Shown here: positions 31,198 to 42,309 of the stretch, piece after piece
How the letters are laid out: each line of letters begins with the position of its first letter
Position numbering within the stretch: the stretch's first letter is position 1
Source of the DNA: Magnetospirillum sp.
Lineage (GTDB): Bacteria; Pseudomonadota; Alphaproteobacteria; Rhodospirillales; Magnetospirillaceae
Assembly (NCBI GenBank): GCA_024707145.1
Contig: JANQAI010000005.1
Span: forward strand, 124,001-188,000
Direction of reading: 5' to 3'
Length of the DNA: 64,000 nt
Translations under genes and position numbers: made by a program
Notes under the pieces: generated by a model
Seen by the model: only the letters and a program-made list of their open reading frames with translations
Told to the model about the DNA's origin: nothing
The model's database searches: none

Positions 31198-31896
31198 ATG
31201 ACAGACCAATGCAGGACCACCCGCTATATCTCACTACAGGCTGTGAATAACCTCACTGAAGCCGCAGACTTCTCCTACTACATCTGCACGCCTCTGAACC
31301 GCTTCATCACGATACACTGCGAAGCTGCCGGGATTGGCATGAGCCGCGTGCATCGCTTCCGCTCCTCCTTCCTGAAACACGCTGGAGACTGGCTCTATCT
31401 CAATAACGTTCCTTTCTGCCACCTATGGGTGTTGGAAAATCCTTCGTCCGGCGGCCTGAACCTGCATATCCTGATGCACGTTCCGCCGACACTGGCTGCC
31501 CAATTCGCCCGTCGCCAGCGGGGCTGGCTGAAGGCGGCGGGGGCGAAATGCCGGGCGAAGGTGATCCTGTCGAAGTGGATCGGTCCCCGCGATTGGGACT
31601 ACCCGCTCCCCTACGTCCGCGCCTTTACCGGCGTGGTGCTCTACCTGTTGAAAGGCGCCAGCCCGGAAACTTGCGAAATGCTGTCGGTCGGTGACGTCAC
31701 CCTCCTCCATGTCGACCAGGGCGTGGTCCACGGCAAGCGGTGCGGCGTTTCGGAAACCCTTGGACCCAAGGCGCGGGCGACCAGGAAGTTCTACACGCCC
31801 TCTGGTGCGCAGTACCTTCGCCCCCTGCGCCCCATCGTCCTCTACCATGCCGGCTCGTCATGGGCGCAGGCGAAGAACCGGCAGAAGACCACCTGA
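31198..31896 (+). CDS. putative HUH/Rep-like replication protein
   Basis: PLNRFITIHCEAAGI...FLKHAGDWLYLNNVPFCHLWVLENPSSGGLNLHILMHVPP (HxxxH, HUH-like)...YLLKGASPE. Confidence 0.5.
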   Translation: MTDQCRTTRYISLQAVNNLTEAADFSYYICTPLNRFITIHCEAAGIGMSRVHRFRSSFLKHAGDWLYLNNVPFCHLWVLENPSSGGLNLHILMHVPPTLAAQFARRQRGWLKAAGAKCRAKVILSKWIGPRDWDYPLPYVRAFTGVVLYLLKGASPETCEMLSVGDVTLLHVDQGVVHGKRCGVSETLGPKARATRKFYTPSGAQYLRPLRPIVLYHAGSSWAQAKNRQKTT

Positions 31897-32467
31897 AGCT
31901 CGCCTTGCTGATTTCCGGTGGGCCGCAGCGCCGGAACCTCCGGCCCACCCCCTCCCTACATCAGCCCTCGCTTCCGCCGCTCCCGGCCCACCGCAACCGC
32001 CGTCCCGGCCCTATCCGCTGCCGCCGCCTTCCCGAACCCCGACTTCCCGTTGTTAGCGGGGGCGGTCCTGGCCAGCTTTGCCCGGATGACCTGGGGCCGC
32101 CCCCGCCACACGGCCCGCTGCGACAGTCGAGTTGATTGCGCTATGCCGGGACACCCGGAAGCCCTCTTGCTGCTACCCCGGTACAGCGAGTTCACCACCC
32201 CCGGCTCACCGGAAACGCCCGCGCGGCCTATCCAGTGGTGTCGGGGCCGTCCGCCTCGGAAACTACGGCTTGATGCACCCGCCGCGCGGCAACCGATATC
32301 GCGAACAACCCATCTCAGGTAGGGGCTTCGTATCCAGTGTCGGTTCGCTCACCCCGGAAAAAAGGGTTCGGAGCCGCTCCAGAGCGTCGGCACGTCCCAG
32401 AGGTTGCAAACCGTTGTGCTCAATGGCAAGGTACCGGTCCCATATAGCGGGGGGGCTGCTGCGCAAA

Positions 32468-33366
32468 ATGGAATGCGAACACGCGCACGACGCGAACGGA
32501 TTGAGGCAAGGCGATATATTTGCAGCCCACCCCGGTACGGAGAATTGGCAGGACCCATGGCGTCGCTTCGGCGTGATAATCAGCGCAGACTGCGATCTAG
32601 CTCAAGGTAAAACCGGACCAAACTTGGTCTACGTGCCGATTGTGGGCCTTCACACCTATCTCAAGGACGTTTGGCTGCCCTCGCAAATCGAGAGCCTCAT
32701 TGAATCTTGCCAGCTAAAACTCGAAAAGGCACTGACCCTAGCCCGTGGCAAGCAAATCTCAGTTCGACATGCGATGGCATGGACGGAAGAGGATTTGATT
32801 GGCGAATTGAAAAAAAGGGGAAGGATGTTGATCAAGCGCTACTGGATAAGATTGCAGAGCTTCGCTCAATTTTAATGACCACAAAAGAGTTCATGGAGCA
32901 CATAAAACCCGTTTGTAGTTCTTCCGAGTTACAGCGGATGCTCGGAGCGTATTTTGATGTGCATGAGAAACTGGACGCCGTGCAGAAGCCTGGATTGGTT
33001 TATCGTCGGGGCGTCATTTCTAGTGCCTTAAGCGGTCTCGCCCAGAAGGATCGAGCTGACACATGGCCATTGCTTGATATTGTAAACCTTGATCCGGAAA
33101 TGAGAGATGATGAGAAATTTGGTTTCGTGAGTGATATGCGACGCTTCTCTGTAATCCCTGTCGATAAAGTTGTAACGGACAGGCGGGAATGGATGAAATT
33201 TGAAGATTCATATTTTCGCGTATGCCGCTTAGCTGCTCCGTATAAAATGGATTTCCTTCAGAAATTTGCACTTCTTTTTACCAGAGTTGGTCTTGACGAT
33301 AGACGAGTGGTCGAGCAGAAAAATCTATTCGATGCAGTATCCGTGAGACTTATGCCGGGTGAATGA
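32468..33366 (+). CDS. uncharacterised partner protein of a helicase module, frameshifted at poly-A 32810-32816
   Basis: MECEHAHDANGLRQGDIFAAHPGTENWQDPWRRFGVIISADCDLAQGKTG...; after the 7-A run the other frame continues KKGKDVDQALLDKIAELRS...LMPGE. Confidence 0.65.
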
Positions 33367-35591
33367 CGATGAAAGCTATTATCCTTGATCTTGATGCGGT
33401 TAACAGCCTGACCATCTCTGGCGGGTTGCCCGAGGCTTGGATAAATGACTTTGTCTTGCCCTCGAACGTGTCCGGCATTCGCAGGGTAGAATACGATGGG
33501 GCGCTTTATGTTATCAGTGACAGGGCAACGAGAGACAGTCGTCTTCTTGTAATTCCAATGGCCAACGGAACAATTTTTCCTGAAATTCCCGCATCTGCGC
33601 GACTGGAGTGTTTTTATAGAATTTTGCAATCGTCTCTAAGTGTTTATCGTCAGAATGTTAGAATCCCCGTTGAGTGGCGGGTATTTCATAATGGCAGTTT
33701 GATATCATTTCAGACAAATCGCAAACAGGCTAAAATATGTGCGCGAGTTTATATCGATACAGCGCCGGAAGGCACAAATCATGTTTATGCATTCACGATA
33801 AATACGTCTAGTAACGCCCCTCTGGTGCGGGAGGGATACGACCAAGATTTGTTCCAGACAGCCGTGCTGAATTTTGATGAAGCTTTAAGGATAGTGCCAC
33901 CACGCCATAAAGGCACTAAAGAGGGTCAGCTTTCGGTCTCATTGACCCACAATTTCTCCGATAGCGATATAGCGCACGGCGTCCCCTACAGCGCTTGGGT
34001 GAAAAGTAAGCTTACGAAAGAGCAACTCAGGTTTTTTGAGGCCCCCCTTGAGGGGCCGCTGCGTATTCGAGGTGCCGCAGGTACTGGGAAAACGCTTGTC
34101 CTAACGCTTCGCTTCCTGAAAGAAGTATATGCCTTAATTGATGGTGGAAGCCCTGTCAGGGCTCTGTTTCTTGCTCATGGGCAAGAGACATCTGACCACA
34201 TTCGGGCATATCTGATGCTGATTGACGAGAGGAAACTCCTGACCGAGCCTCCGGAGGACGTTGAAATCCACGTTGCCACTCTTCACGGTGTTGCGAACGA
34301 TTTCATTAATTTTGACGCTGATTTTGAGCCGTTGTCTCTCGATGGCAGTGCGGGGCGCCAGCTTCAATTCGAGTTGGTCCAATCATTTGTCGAGCAGGCT
34401 GCCTCTAAGACTTGGCTGCGAGATCAGGCGGATACGTGGTCGGACCGATTTGCCCAAGGATTTCTTGCGCCTAAAGATAGTGACTTGAATAAAGCATTTT
34501 GCTGCGACCTCGGAGACGAGTTCTCATCTGTTCTTGAAACATTCGGCGTCCGTGAAGTTGACGAGATTACAGAACGCTATCTAAACGTCCAATCTGGACC
34601 ACGTGGGTTGGCGAAAAGCAATGAAGAGAAGCAGGTTGTTTTGGAGATATATCGTGCCTTCAGAGACTGCCTGGCTGAAATGAATGTTGTTAGCCTTGAC
34701 CAATTTATCGCCGATTTCCAAGCTTATCTGAATTCATTTAGATGGGGATCTGTGCGCAACAAAAAGGGGTTCGATTTCGTCTTCGCCGATGAATTGCATT
34801 TATTTAACCGCCAGGAAAGACCTGTACTTGGATACTTACTTAAGGATGGTAAAGGGCCAAAAAAGGTTGCCGTGGCCTATGATCCTCGCCAGTCTCCACG
34901 AAACAGCTTCTTTCCGCTTGAAAGAAATGATCGTGATACAATTTGGCAGGAAGCGAAGCTCCATACCAACGCACAGCAATTTGAGTTAACCGACGTATTC
35001 CGGTATTCACCGCAAATTTTGGCATTCCTCCACCGACTTAATCAACATTTCCCGGCGGATGATCTCGCTGAGGAGTGGGGACTGAAATTTGGCGCATCGA
35101 AAGCTGAGAACGGCGAAGTTCCGAAGGCGATTTTGCACTCTTCGCGAGATGAAATGGCGAAGGCAGTATCTGCCCGCGCCAGGGAACTTCTGAGGAAGGT
35201 GAAAAAAGGCCACCGCGTCGCGGTTTTGTGCATGGACCCACAGCGCTTCGATGTCTATGGGAGAGCTGGGATATTCAACGAAGGGTTCGTGACCGTTTCA
35301 GCACGTGACGAAATTTCATCGATCACCCGGTACGCTCAAAGAGTGGTTCTCTCTATGCCGGAGTATGTGGCCGGCCTCCAGTTTGATTCGGTCCTATTGA
35401 TTGATACGAACGCGAACTTAATTGCCCAACTTGGCGGTGGACTAAACGGTATTCAGAGGTTCATTTCGATGGCCTATCTCGGCGCTAGCCGCGCCATGGC
35501 CCGCCTAGAAATTTACGCTGATGCAAGTGCGGGCGGATTTTCTAAGCCGGTACGGGAGGCCATTGACGATGGCGTTTTGGCCGTCGAATGA
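33363..35591 (+). CDS. UvrD/PcrA-like SF1 helicase with ~230 aa uncharacterised N-terminal region
   Basis: LTKEQLRFFEAPLEGPLRIRGAAGTGKTLVLTLRFLK (Walker A), DFVFADELHLFNRQERP (Walker B), LTDVFRYSPQILAFL, and C-terminal GLQFDSVLLIDTN. Confidence 0.85.
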   Translation: MTMKAIILDLDAVNSLTISGGLPEAWINDFVLPSNVSGIRRVEYDGALYVISDRATRDSRLLVIPMANGTIFPEIPASARLECFYRILQSSLSVYRQNVRIPVEWRVFHNGSLISFQTNRKQAKICARVYIDTAPEGTNHVYAFTINTSSNAPLVREGYDQDLFQTAVLNFDEALRIVPPRHKGTKEGQLSVSLTHNFSDSDIAHGVPYSAWVKSKLTKEQLRFFEAPLEGPLRIRGAAGTGKTLVLTLRFLKEVYALIDGGSPVRALFLAHGQETSDHIRAYLMLIDERKLLTEPPEDVEIHVATLHGVANDFINFDADFEPLSLDGSAGRQLQFELVQSFVEQAASKTWLRDQADTWSDRFAQGFLAPKDSDLNKAFCCDLGDEFSSVLETFGVREVDEITERYLNVQSGPRGLAKSNEEKQVVLEIYRAFRDCLAEMNVVSLDQFIADFQAYLNSFRWGSVRNKKGFDFVFADELHLFNRQERPVLGYLLKDGKGPKKVAVAYDPRQSPRNSFFPLERNDRDTIWQEAKLHTNAQQFELTDVFRYSPQILAFLHRLNQHFPADDLAEEWGLKFGASKAENGEVPKAILHSSRDEMAKAVSARARELLRKVKKGHRVAVLCMDPQRFDVYGRAGIFNEGFVTVSARDEISSITRYAQRVVLSMPEYVAGLQFDSVLLIDTNANLIAQLGGGLNGIQRFISMAYLGASRAMARLEIYADASAGGFSKPVREAIDDGVLAVE

Positions 35592-35879
35592 GGTTGCGCG
35601 TTAGGAGGAGGGCGAAAGGCGGCGGTCAAGGCCGATCAGATCCCCGAGGCGGGTGGAAGGACGAGCCCGCCAAGTGGCGTTAAAAGGGCCGGGATGCCCG
35701 CTGGACGGTGAAATCCGCCAAAGCCGAGCCCAAGGGGACCCATTGTCACAGATGCGGCCGCCGCTGATGGGCTGATGGAGCGCAGCCGCGTCAGGGGCTG
35801 GTCGACCCGACCAACATGGCCTCGCCGGTCTGAGCTGATACGGCCTGTCGCTCTCAGGCCAATGAAGATTTCCTAGTTG

Positions 35880-36131
35880 CCCACGGCAAAGTCAGCCATA
35901 TCCACCGCAAAAGGCTAAAGGGCAGACCTATGGCTAAGTTCACGGCGAAGGCCGATGGTGAGGTCGAAAACCCGCGCCCGCGTCGAGCACGCCTTCGCCG
36001 AGCCGAAGGACCGCGTGGGACTATTCATCCGAACCATCGGCAGGGGCAGAGCTGAGGCGATAATCACCCTGGCCAACATGGTCTACAATATGAAGCGGTG
36101 GTACTGGCTGGAGAGAATGGCCGCCGCCTGA
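35880..36131 (+). pseudogene. remnant of an IS5-like transposase C-terminus
   Basis: Across frames: HGKVSHIHRKRLKGRPM and RVEHAFAEPKDRVGLFIRTIGRGRAEAIITLANMVYNMKRWYWLERMAAA. Confidence 0.65.
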
Positions 36132-36424
36132 CCTCTGGCAAGAGAAAGCGGGGGCAATGCGGTTTTGGAAATGGTCAAAGCCAAGGCGGAACATCCCGGC
36201 CTGCCGAAACGCGAATCTGTCGCGCTCGGCTGGCGCTCAAAAATCGAGTTTCCGGATGCGTTGACCTGATGTGGAACGCGACCCCGCCCCGGATGCCCGA
36301 GCCTTCGGTGACGACAGGAACGTTTCCCGCCCCCTTCCGTGCACGCGAAGCGCCGTTCGGACAGGTCCACCCTTATTCGCCCCAAGTCGGGTTGCGAGAG
36401 GGGGTAGAAAGGGGGTAGAAACAG

Positions 36425-36452
36425 AAAACCGCCCTCAAAGGGGCGGTTTCTT
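36425..36452 (-). terminator. intrinsic terminator downstream of tRNA-Ser, inside the island
   Basis: aaaaccgccctcaaaggggcggtttc hairpin with T/A tracts. Confidence 0.6.
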
Positions 36453-36457
36453 GGGAT

Positions 36458-36550
<93 letters not shown>

Positions 36551-36666
36551 GCTGGGAAAAATGCGCCTGGTCGGTGGCGAGGCGCGGAGACTAGCGTAAG
36601 TGCGCGGGCTCCGCAACCCCGTTTGACGAGGACGCTTGCGCCGATGGTTCGGGGATCGCGCGCGCC

Positions 36667-37188
36667 TCAGCGCGGCGCGATCACCATGACCATCTGGCGG
36701 CCTTCCATCTTGGGAATCTGCTCGACCTTGCCCAGGCCCTCGAGGTCGTCGCGCACCCGTTCCAGCACCTTCATGCCCAGGTCCTGGTGGGCCAGCTCGC
36801 GGCCGCGGAAGCGCAGGGTGACCTTCACCTTGTCGCCTTCCTCGAGGAACTTGCGCATGGAGCGCATCTTCACGCCGTAGTCGTTGTCATCGATGTTCGG
36901 GCGGAGCTTGATCTCCTTGACCTCGATGACCTTCTGCTTCTTCTTCGCCTCGTTCTTCTTCTTCTGGGCCTCGTACTTGAACTTTCCGTAGTCCAGAATC
37001 TTGCAAACCGGCGGCTCGGCGTTGGGCGATACCTCGACCAGGTCCAATCCGGCTTCCTCAGCCATGATCAGCCCTTCGCGCAGGGTTACGACCCCGATCA
37101 TTTCCCCGTCGGCCCCGACCAGGCGGATGCTGCGGGCATCGATCTCTCGGTTGACGCGCGGCCCGTCGTTTTTGGGCGGCGTCTGCAT
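36667..37188 (-). CDS. infC: translation initiation factor IF-3
   Basis: [63 protein letters not shown]. Confidence 0.95.
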   Translation of the reverse strand: MQTPPKNDGPRVNREIDARSIRLVGADGEMIGVVTLREGLIMAEEAGLDLVEVSPNAEPPVCKILDYGKFKYEAQKKKNEAKKKQKVIEVKEIKLRPNIDDNDYGVKMRSMRKFLEEGDKVKVTLRFRGRELAHQDLGMKVLERVRDDLEGLGKVEQIPKMEGRQMVMVIAPR

Positions 37189-37299
37189 TGGCGGCCTAGC
37201 TATGAAACCTTCTCCATCAGCAAGAACAACATGATGGGCCCGATCCCGCATTCCCCTTGCGGATCAGGCCCGGCTCCCCGTCATGCACACGCCCCCGGA

Positions 37300-39216
37300 T
37301 CAGGCCGGAGGCGTGGCTTCGTGCACAAGTGTAGCAACAGCTTGGTCCAGCGCAACAATTTCTTGGTCCTGGCTGCCCAGGCGGCGCACGGCGACCGCCC
37401 GGTTCTCGGCCTCGCGCTTGCCCACCACCAGCAGCACCGGCACCTTGGCCAGCGAGTGCTCGCGCACCTTGTAATTGATCTTTTCGTTGCGTAGGTCCGC
37501 CTCGGCGCGGATGCCCGCCTTCTTCAGCGCGGCGACCACCTCGGCGGCGAATTCGTTGGCATCCGAGACGATGGTGGCGACCACCACCTGGGTGGGCGCC
37601 AGCCACAGCGGGAACCTGCCGGCGAAATGCTCGATCAGGATGCCGAGAAAACGCTCGAACGAGCCCAGCACGGCGCGGTGCAGCATGACCGGGCGCTTGC
37701 GGCTGCCGTCCTCGGCGGTATAGGCGGCGTCCAGGCGTTCGGGCAGCACGAAGTCCACCTGCAGGGTGCCGCATTGCCAGTCGCGGCCGATGGCGTCGCG
37801 CAGCACGAATTCCAGCTTGGGGCCATAGAAGGCGCCCTCGCCCGGGTTGAGCGCGGTTTCCAGCCCGGCGGCCTTGGCGGCCTCCAGCAGGGCGCTCTCG
37901 GCCTTGTCCCAGGTCTCGTCCGAGCCGGCGCGCTTGGCCGGGCGGTCGGAGAACTTCACCCGCACGTCCTCGAAGCCGAAATCCTGATAGACGGTCTTCA
38001 GCAGCTGGCAGAAGGCGATGGTTTCCGAGGTGATCTGGTCCTCGGTGCAGAAGATGTGGGCGTCGTCCTGGGTGAAGGCGCGCACGCGCATGATGCCGTG
38101 CAGCGCGCCCGACGGCTCGTAGCGGTGGCACGAGCCGAACTCGGCCATGCGCAGCGGCAGGTCGCGATAGCTCTTGATGCCCTGGCGGAAGATCTGCACG
38201 TGACAGGGGCAGTTCATGGGCTTGACCGCCAGGTGCCGCTCGTCCTGGGTCTTGATGGTGAACATGCTTTCCGAGAACTTGTCGGCGTGGCCCGACGCCT
38301 CCCACAGCGAGAAGTCCACCAGCTGCGGAGTCTTCACCTCCACATAGGCGTTGGCCTCCAGCCGGCGGCGCATGTAGCTCTCGACCGTGCGGTACAGCGT
38401 CCAGCCGGCGGGGTGCCAGAACACGCTGCCCACCGCCTCTTCCTGCTGGTGGAACAGGTCCATCTCGCGGCCCAGGCGGCGATGGTCGCGCTTCTCGGCC
38501 TCTTCCAGCATGTGCAGATAGGCATCCAGGTCCTTCTTGTCGAACCAGGCGGTGCCGTAGATGCGCTGCAGCATCTCGTTCTTGGAATCGCCGCGCCAGT
38601 AGGCGCCGGCCAGCTTCATCAGCTTGAAGGCCTTGCCCAGCTTGGCGGTGGAGGGCAGATGCGGGCCGCGGCACAGGTCGATGAAGCCGCCCTGGCGGTA
38701 GAGCGAGATGGTCTGGCCGGCGGGGATCGAAGAGATGATCTCGGCCTTGTACTTCTCGCCCTGCTCCAGGAAGAATCGCACCGCCTCGTCGCGGTCCCAC
38801 TCCTCGCGGGTGATGGCCTCGTCGCGGGCGACGATCTCGGCCATGCGGGCCTCGATCTTCTCGAGATCCTCGGGCGTGAACGGGGTCGGGCGCGAAAAAT
38901 CGTAATAGAAGCCGTTCTCGATGGCCGGGCCGATGGTGACCTGGGTCTCGGGATACAGTTCCTTCACCGCCTCGGCCATCACGTGGGCGGCGTCGTGGCG
39001 CAGCAGCTCCAGCGCGTCGGCGCCGTCCTTGGCGGTGACGATGGCCAGCTTGGTGTCGGTGGCCAGGGTGGTGGTCAGGTCCTTCAGCTCGCCGTCGATA
39101 CGAATGGCCAAAGCGGCCTTGGCCAGGCCGGGGCCGATGTCCTTGGCGACGTCCAGGCCCGTCACCGGGCCGGGATACTCGCGGACGCTGCCGTCGGGAA
39201 GCGTGATGGCGACCAT
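37300..39216 (-). CDS. thrS: threonine--tRNA ligase
   Basis: Full-length Thr[58 protein letters not shown]. Confidence 0.97.
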   Translation of the reverse strand: MVAITLPDGSVREYPGPVTGLDVAKDIGPGLAKAALAIRIDGELKDLTTTLATDTKLAIVTAKDGADALELLRHDAAHVMAEAVKELYPETQVTIGPAIENGFYYDFSRPTPFTPEDLEKIEARMAEIVARDEAITREEWDRDEAVRFFLEQGEKYKAEIISSIPAGQTISLYRQGGFIDLCRGPHLPSTAKLGKAFKLMKLAGAYWRGDSKNEMLQRIYGTAWFDKKDLDAYLHMLEEAEKRDHRRLGREMDLFHQQEEAVGSVFWHPAGWTLYRTVESYMRRRLEANAYVEVKTPQLVDFSLWEASGHADKFSESMFTIKTQDERHLAVKPMNCPCHVQIFRQGIKSYRDLPLRMAEFGSCHRYEPSGALHGIMRVRAFTQDDAHIFCTEDQITSETIAFCQLLKTVYQDFGFEDVRVKFSDRPAKRAGSDETWDKAESALLEAAKAAGLETALNPGEGAFYGPKLEFVLRDAIGRDWQCGTLQVDFVLPERLDAAYTAEDGSRKRPVMLHRAVLGSFERFLGILIEHFAGRFPLWLAPTQVVVATIVSDANEFAAEVVAALKKAGIRAEADLRNEKINYKVREHSLAKVPVLLVVGKREAENRAVAVRRLGSQDQEIVALDQAVATLVHEATPPA

Positions 39217-39303
39217 GGGAACCTGCTCTCTTCCATGCAAAGGATTGCCGAAACGTCGGACTGTAGAAGGTTTGCCCCCCGAGTCAAGGAGAGCAAGCGC
39301 GGA

Positions 39304-40224
39304 TCAGGTCAGCAGGCCGGCCAGGGCCGCCTCGACCTCGTCCACCGCCAGTTCGGCCAGGGTGGGCCGGCGCAGCACGCCGACCCGGCCACGCGGAGCA
39401 CACAAGGTGGGGTCGGATTCGTGCGAGAACAACACCACCGACGGACAGCCCGCAGCCGCCAGCAGGTGCATGGGGCCGGTATCGTTGCCGATGGCGGCCA
39501 CGGCGCGGCGGCCCAGCCCCAGGATGTCGATGAACTGGGTCTTGCCGGCCAAGCTGACCGCCTCGCCGCACAGGGCGCGGATGGTATCGATCTCGGCCTT
39601 CTCGGCCTGGGTACCCAGCAGAACCGGGGTGATGCCGCGCGCCGCCAGCCACGCCGCTACACCGCCGAACCGTTCCGCCGGCCAGCGCTTGGCCGGCCGG
39701 TGGGGCGCGCCGCCCGGGCACAGCAGGGCGAAGCGCTGAGGCAGGCCGTAGCGGCCCACATCGCCCTCGGCCCAGGCCAGGTCGGGCGGCGGCACGGCAT
39801 CGATGCCGGCCATGGCCAGTTGCTCGGCCTGGCGGTCGACGGTGTGCATGCGGTCGCGGTCGGGATTGGCGTGGGGCAGCGAGCAGCCCGAGGCGATGCC
39901 CGACCAGTCCACCTCGCCGCCCATCAGGCGGAAATACCAGGACGAGCGATCCGAGGTCTGCAGATCGTAGACGCGGCCGAAGCGGCCCGAAGCCAGCTGC
40001 TTCTTCAGCTTCAGCACCTTGGTGACCTGCCACATCTTGGGCTTGTCGTCGATCCAGACGTGGTCGAACCACGGGCTGGCGGCGGCCAGGGCGGCGAAGG
40101 GGCGGGTGGTCAGCAGGGTGATCTCGGCATCCGCGTGGTGGGCGCGGATGGCGGCGAACGGCCCGAACGCCTGGACGAAGTCGCCCAGGGCGCCCAGCTT
40201 GATGACCAGGATGCGCGCGGTCAC
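39304..40224 (-). CDS. glycosyltransferase family 9 (heptosyltransferase-like)
   Basis: ILVIKLGALGDFVQAFGPFAAIRAHH...CPGGAPHRPAKRWPAERF...AIGNDTGPMHLLAAAGCPSVVLF. Confidence 0.85.
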   Translation of the reverse strand: MTARILVIKLGALGDFVQAFGPFAAIRAHHADAEITLLTTRPFAALAAASPWFDHVWIDDKPKMWQVTKVLKLKKQLASGRFGRVYDLQTSDRSSWYFRLMGGEVDWSGIASGCSLPHANPDRDRMHTVDRQAEQLAMAGIDAVPPPDLAWAEGDVGRYGLPQRFALLCPGGAPHRPAKRWPAERFGGVAAWLAARGITPVLLGTQAEKAEIDTIRALCGEAVSLAGKTQFIDILGLGRRAVAAIGNDTGPMHLLAAAGCPSVVLFSHESDPTLCAPRGRVGVLRRPTLAELAVDEVEAALAGLLT

Positions 40225-41468
40225 CCCGCCTCCGGATCGACCGGCACCAGGTTCTGCACCACCGCCGGCTGGCCCGACAGGATCTCCTCGTAGACCGCCA
40301 GGGTGCGGGCGCACATGGCTTCCTTGGTGAAATTGGCGCGCACGAAAGTCTGGGCCAACTGGGCCATGTCGCCCCGCTCCTCGGCCGACAGCTTGAGGAA
40401 GCGGTCCAGCGCATGGGCCAGCGACGAGGGATCGCCCGGCGTGACCAGCCAGCCGGTGCGGCCCGGCAGGATGGTTTCGCGCGGGGCGCCGTGGTCGGCG
40501 GCGATGACCGGCCGGCCCATGGCCTGGGCCTCGACCACCACGCGGCCGAAGGCCTCGGGGTCGGTGGAGGCCGACACCGCCACGTCGGTCAGCATGTAGG
40601 CCGCCGGCATGTCGTTGCACTCGTCGACGATGTGGACCACGGCGGTCAGGCCAAGACGGCGGATCAGGTCCATCAGTTCCTGGCGATAGCCGGTGCGGCC
40701 CTGGTCCGAGCCCACCAGCAGGCAGCGCACGTCGCTGCGCCCCAGCTCGGCCAGGGCGTGGATCAGTACCTCCTGCCCCTTCCACCGGGTCAGGCGGCCG
40801 GGCAGCATGATGACCGGGAAGCCGTCGGGCAGGCGCCAGCGGTGGGCCAGCTGGATGATGCGCTCGGCGCTGACGCGCACCGGGTCGAACTTGGCGAGAT
40901 CCACGCCGCGCGGGACGACACGGATTTTCTCGGGCGCGGTGCCGTAGACCCGGCGCATGTGCTCGGCGATGAATTCCGAGATGGCGATGACCCGCTCGCC
41001 CTTGGTCATCACCGAATTGTACAGGTGCTTGAGGCCGAGGCCGCCCAGGTTGTAGGTGCCGTGGAAGGTGGTCATGAAATGGGCGCCGGTGCGGCTGGCG
41101 GCGGCCAGGGCGCTCCACGCCGGGGCGCGCGAGCGGGCATGGACGATGTCCACCTGATGCTCGCGGATCACCGCCTCCAGCCGGCCCACATTGGCGCGCA
41201 TGACCAGCGGGTTCTTGGAACTGAGCGGCAACTCCACATGAAGGGCGCCGCAACGGGTCAGTTCGCGCACCATGGGACCGCCCTCGGAGGCGACCACCGC
41301 CTTGTAGCCGGCCTCGGACAGTGCCTGGGCCACCTCGACGGTGCCGCGCTCGACGCCACCGGTGACCATGGCCGGCAGGACCTGCAGCACCACCGGCGGG
41401 CGGCCGCCGGCAATGGCCGGTTGACGGGCGGCGGCGGGAAGGGCATCGATGGCAGTGCGTTCGTCCAT
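40221..41468 (-). CDS. glycosyltransferase family 4
   Basis: VLPAMVTGGVERGTVEVAQAL...PGRLTRWKGQEVLIHA...EAFGRVVVEAQAMGRPVIAADHGAPRETI. Confidence 0.88.
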   Translation of the reverse strand: MDERTAIDALPAAARQPAIAGGRPPVVLQVLPAMVTGGVERGTVEVAQALSEAGYKAVVASEGGPMVRELTRCGALHVELPLSSKNPLVMRANVGRLEAVIREHQVDIVHARSRAPAWSALAAASRTGAHFMTTFHGTYNLGGLGLKHLYNSVMTKGERVIAISEFIAEHMRRVYGTAPEKIRVVPRGVDLAKFDPVRVSAERIIQLAHRWRLPDGFPVIMLPGRLTRWKGQEVLIHALAELGRSDVRCLLVGSDQGRTGYRQELMDLIRRLGLTAVVHIVDECNDMPAAYMLTDVAVSASTDPEAFGRVVVEAQAMGRPVIAADHGAPRETILPGRTGWLVTPGDPSSLAHALDRFLKLSAEERGDMAQLAQTFVRANFTKEAMCARTLAVYEEILSGQPAVVQNLVPVDPEAG

Positions 41469-41493
41469 GGACATGTCGGAAGGATTTCGAGCA

Positions 41494-42294
41494 ATGGCAG
41501 AAGCGACGAGCGGCGCCGAGGGCGCCGCCGGGGTCGGGATATTAGCACGCGACGGCGGCGCGTCCATCGCCTACCGTCGCCTTGCCGGCCACAATCCCGG
41601 CGTGGTGTTCATCCACGGCTTCCATTCGGACATGGAGGGCGGCAAGGCGCTGGCGCTGGAGCAGTGGTGCCGCGAGCAGGGCCGCGCCTTCCTGCGCTTC
41701 GACCTGTTCGGCCACGGCCTGAGCAGCGGCGACGTGGCCGAGGGCACCATCGGCCGCTGGGCCGACGACGCCGAGGCGGCCATCGGCCAGCTGACCGAGG
41801 GGCCGCAGATCCTGGTGGGCTCGTCCCTGGGCGGCTGGATCGCCCTGCTGGCGGCGTTACGCCTGCGCCCGCGCATCGCCGGGCTGGTGGGCATCGCCGC
41901 CGCCCCCGACTTCACCGAGGACCTGATGTGGGCGGAGTTCACGCCCGAACAGAAGCGCCAGATGCTGGAACAGGGCCACGTGGCGCTGGAAAACTGCATC
42001 GAGCCGGACAAGCCGTGGACCATCAAGCGCGACCTGATCGAGGACGGCCGCAATCATCTGCTGCTGCGCGACGCCATCAACCTGTATTGCCCGGTCCGTC
42101 TGATCCAGGGGCAGAAGGACGCCGACGTACCGTGGCGGACCGCGCTCCGCATCGCCGACAGCCTGGCCTCGAAGGATGTGGAGATCACCCTGGTCAAGGA
42201 CGGCGACCACCGCCTGTCCCGCGACCAGGATTTGTCCCGACTGGTGCGCATCGTGGCGGCGCTGGCCGAGCAGGTTGGCACGCCGGCAGCCTGA
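41494..42294 (+). CDS. alpha/beta hydrolase
   Basis: GVVFIHGFHSDMEGGKA...FDLFGHGLSSG...LVGSSLGGWIALLAA (GxSxG)...GDHRLS. Confidence 0.88.
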   Translation: MAEATSGAEGAAGVGILARDGGASIAYRRLAGHNPGVVFIHGFHSDMEGGKALALEQWCREQGRAFLRFDLFGHGLSSGDVAEGTIGRWADDAEAAIGQLTEGPQILVGSSLGGWIALLAALRLRPRIAGLVGIAAAPDFTEDLMWAEFTPEQKRQMLEQGHVALENCIEPDKPWTIKRDLIEDGRNHLLLRDAINLYCPVRLIQGQKDADVPWRTALRIADSLASKDVEITLVKDGDHRLSRDQDLSRLVRIVAALAEQVGTPAA

Positions 42295-42309
42295 CGCCTG
42301 TGGAGCGGC

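Noticed and set aside
37627-40293. 888-aa plus-strand ORF
   Set aside because: Antisense to thrS and a GT9 gene; repetitive composition.
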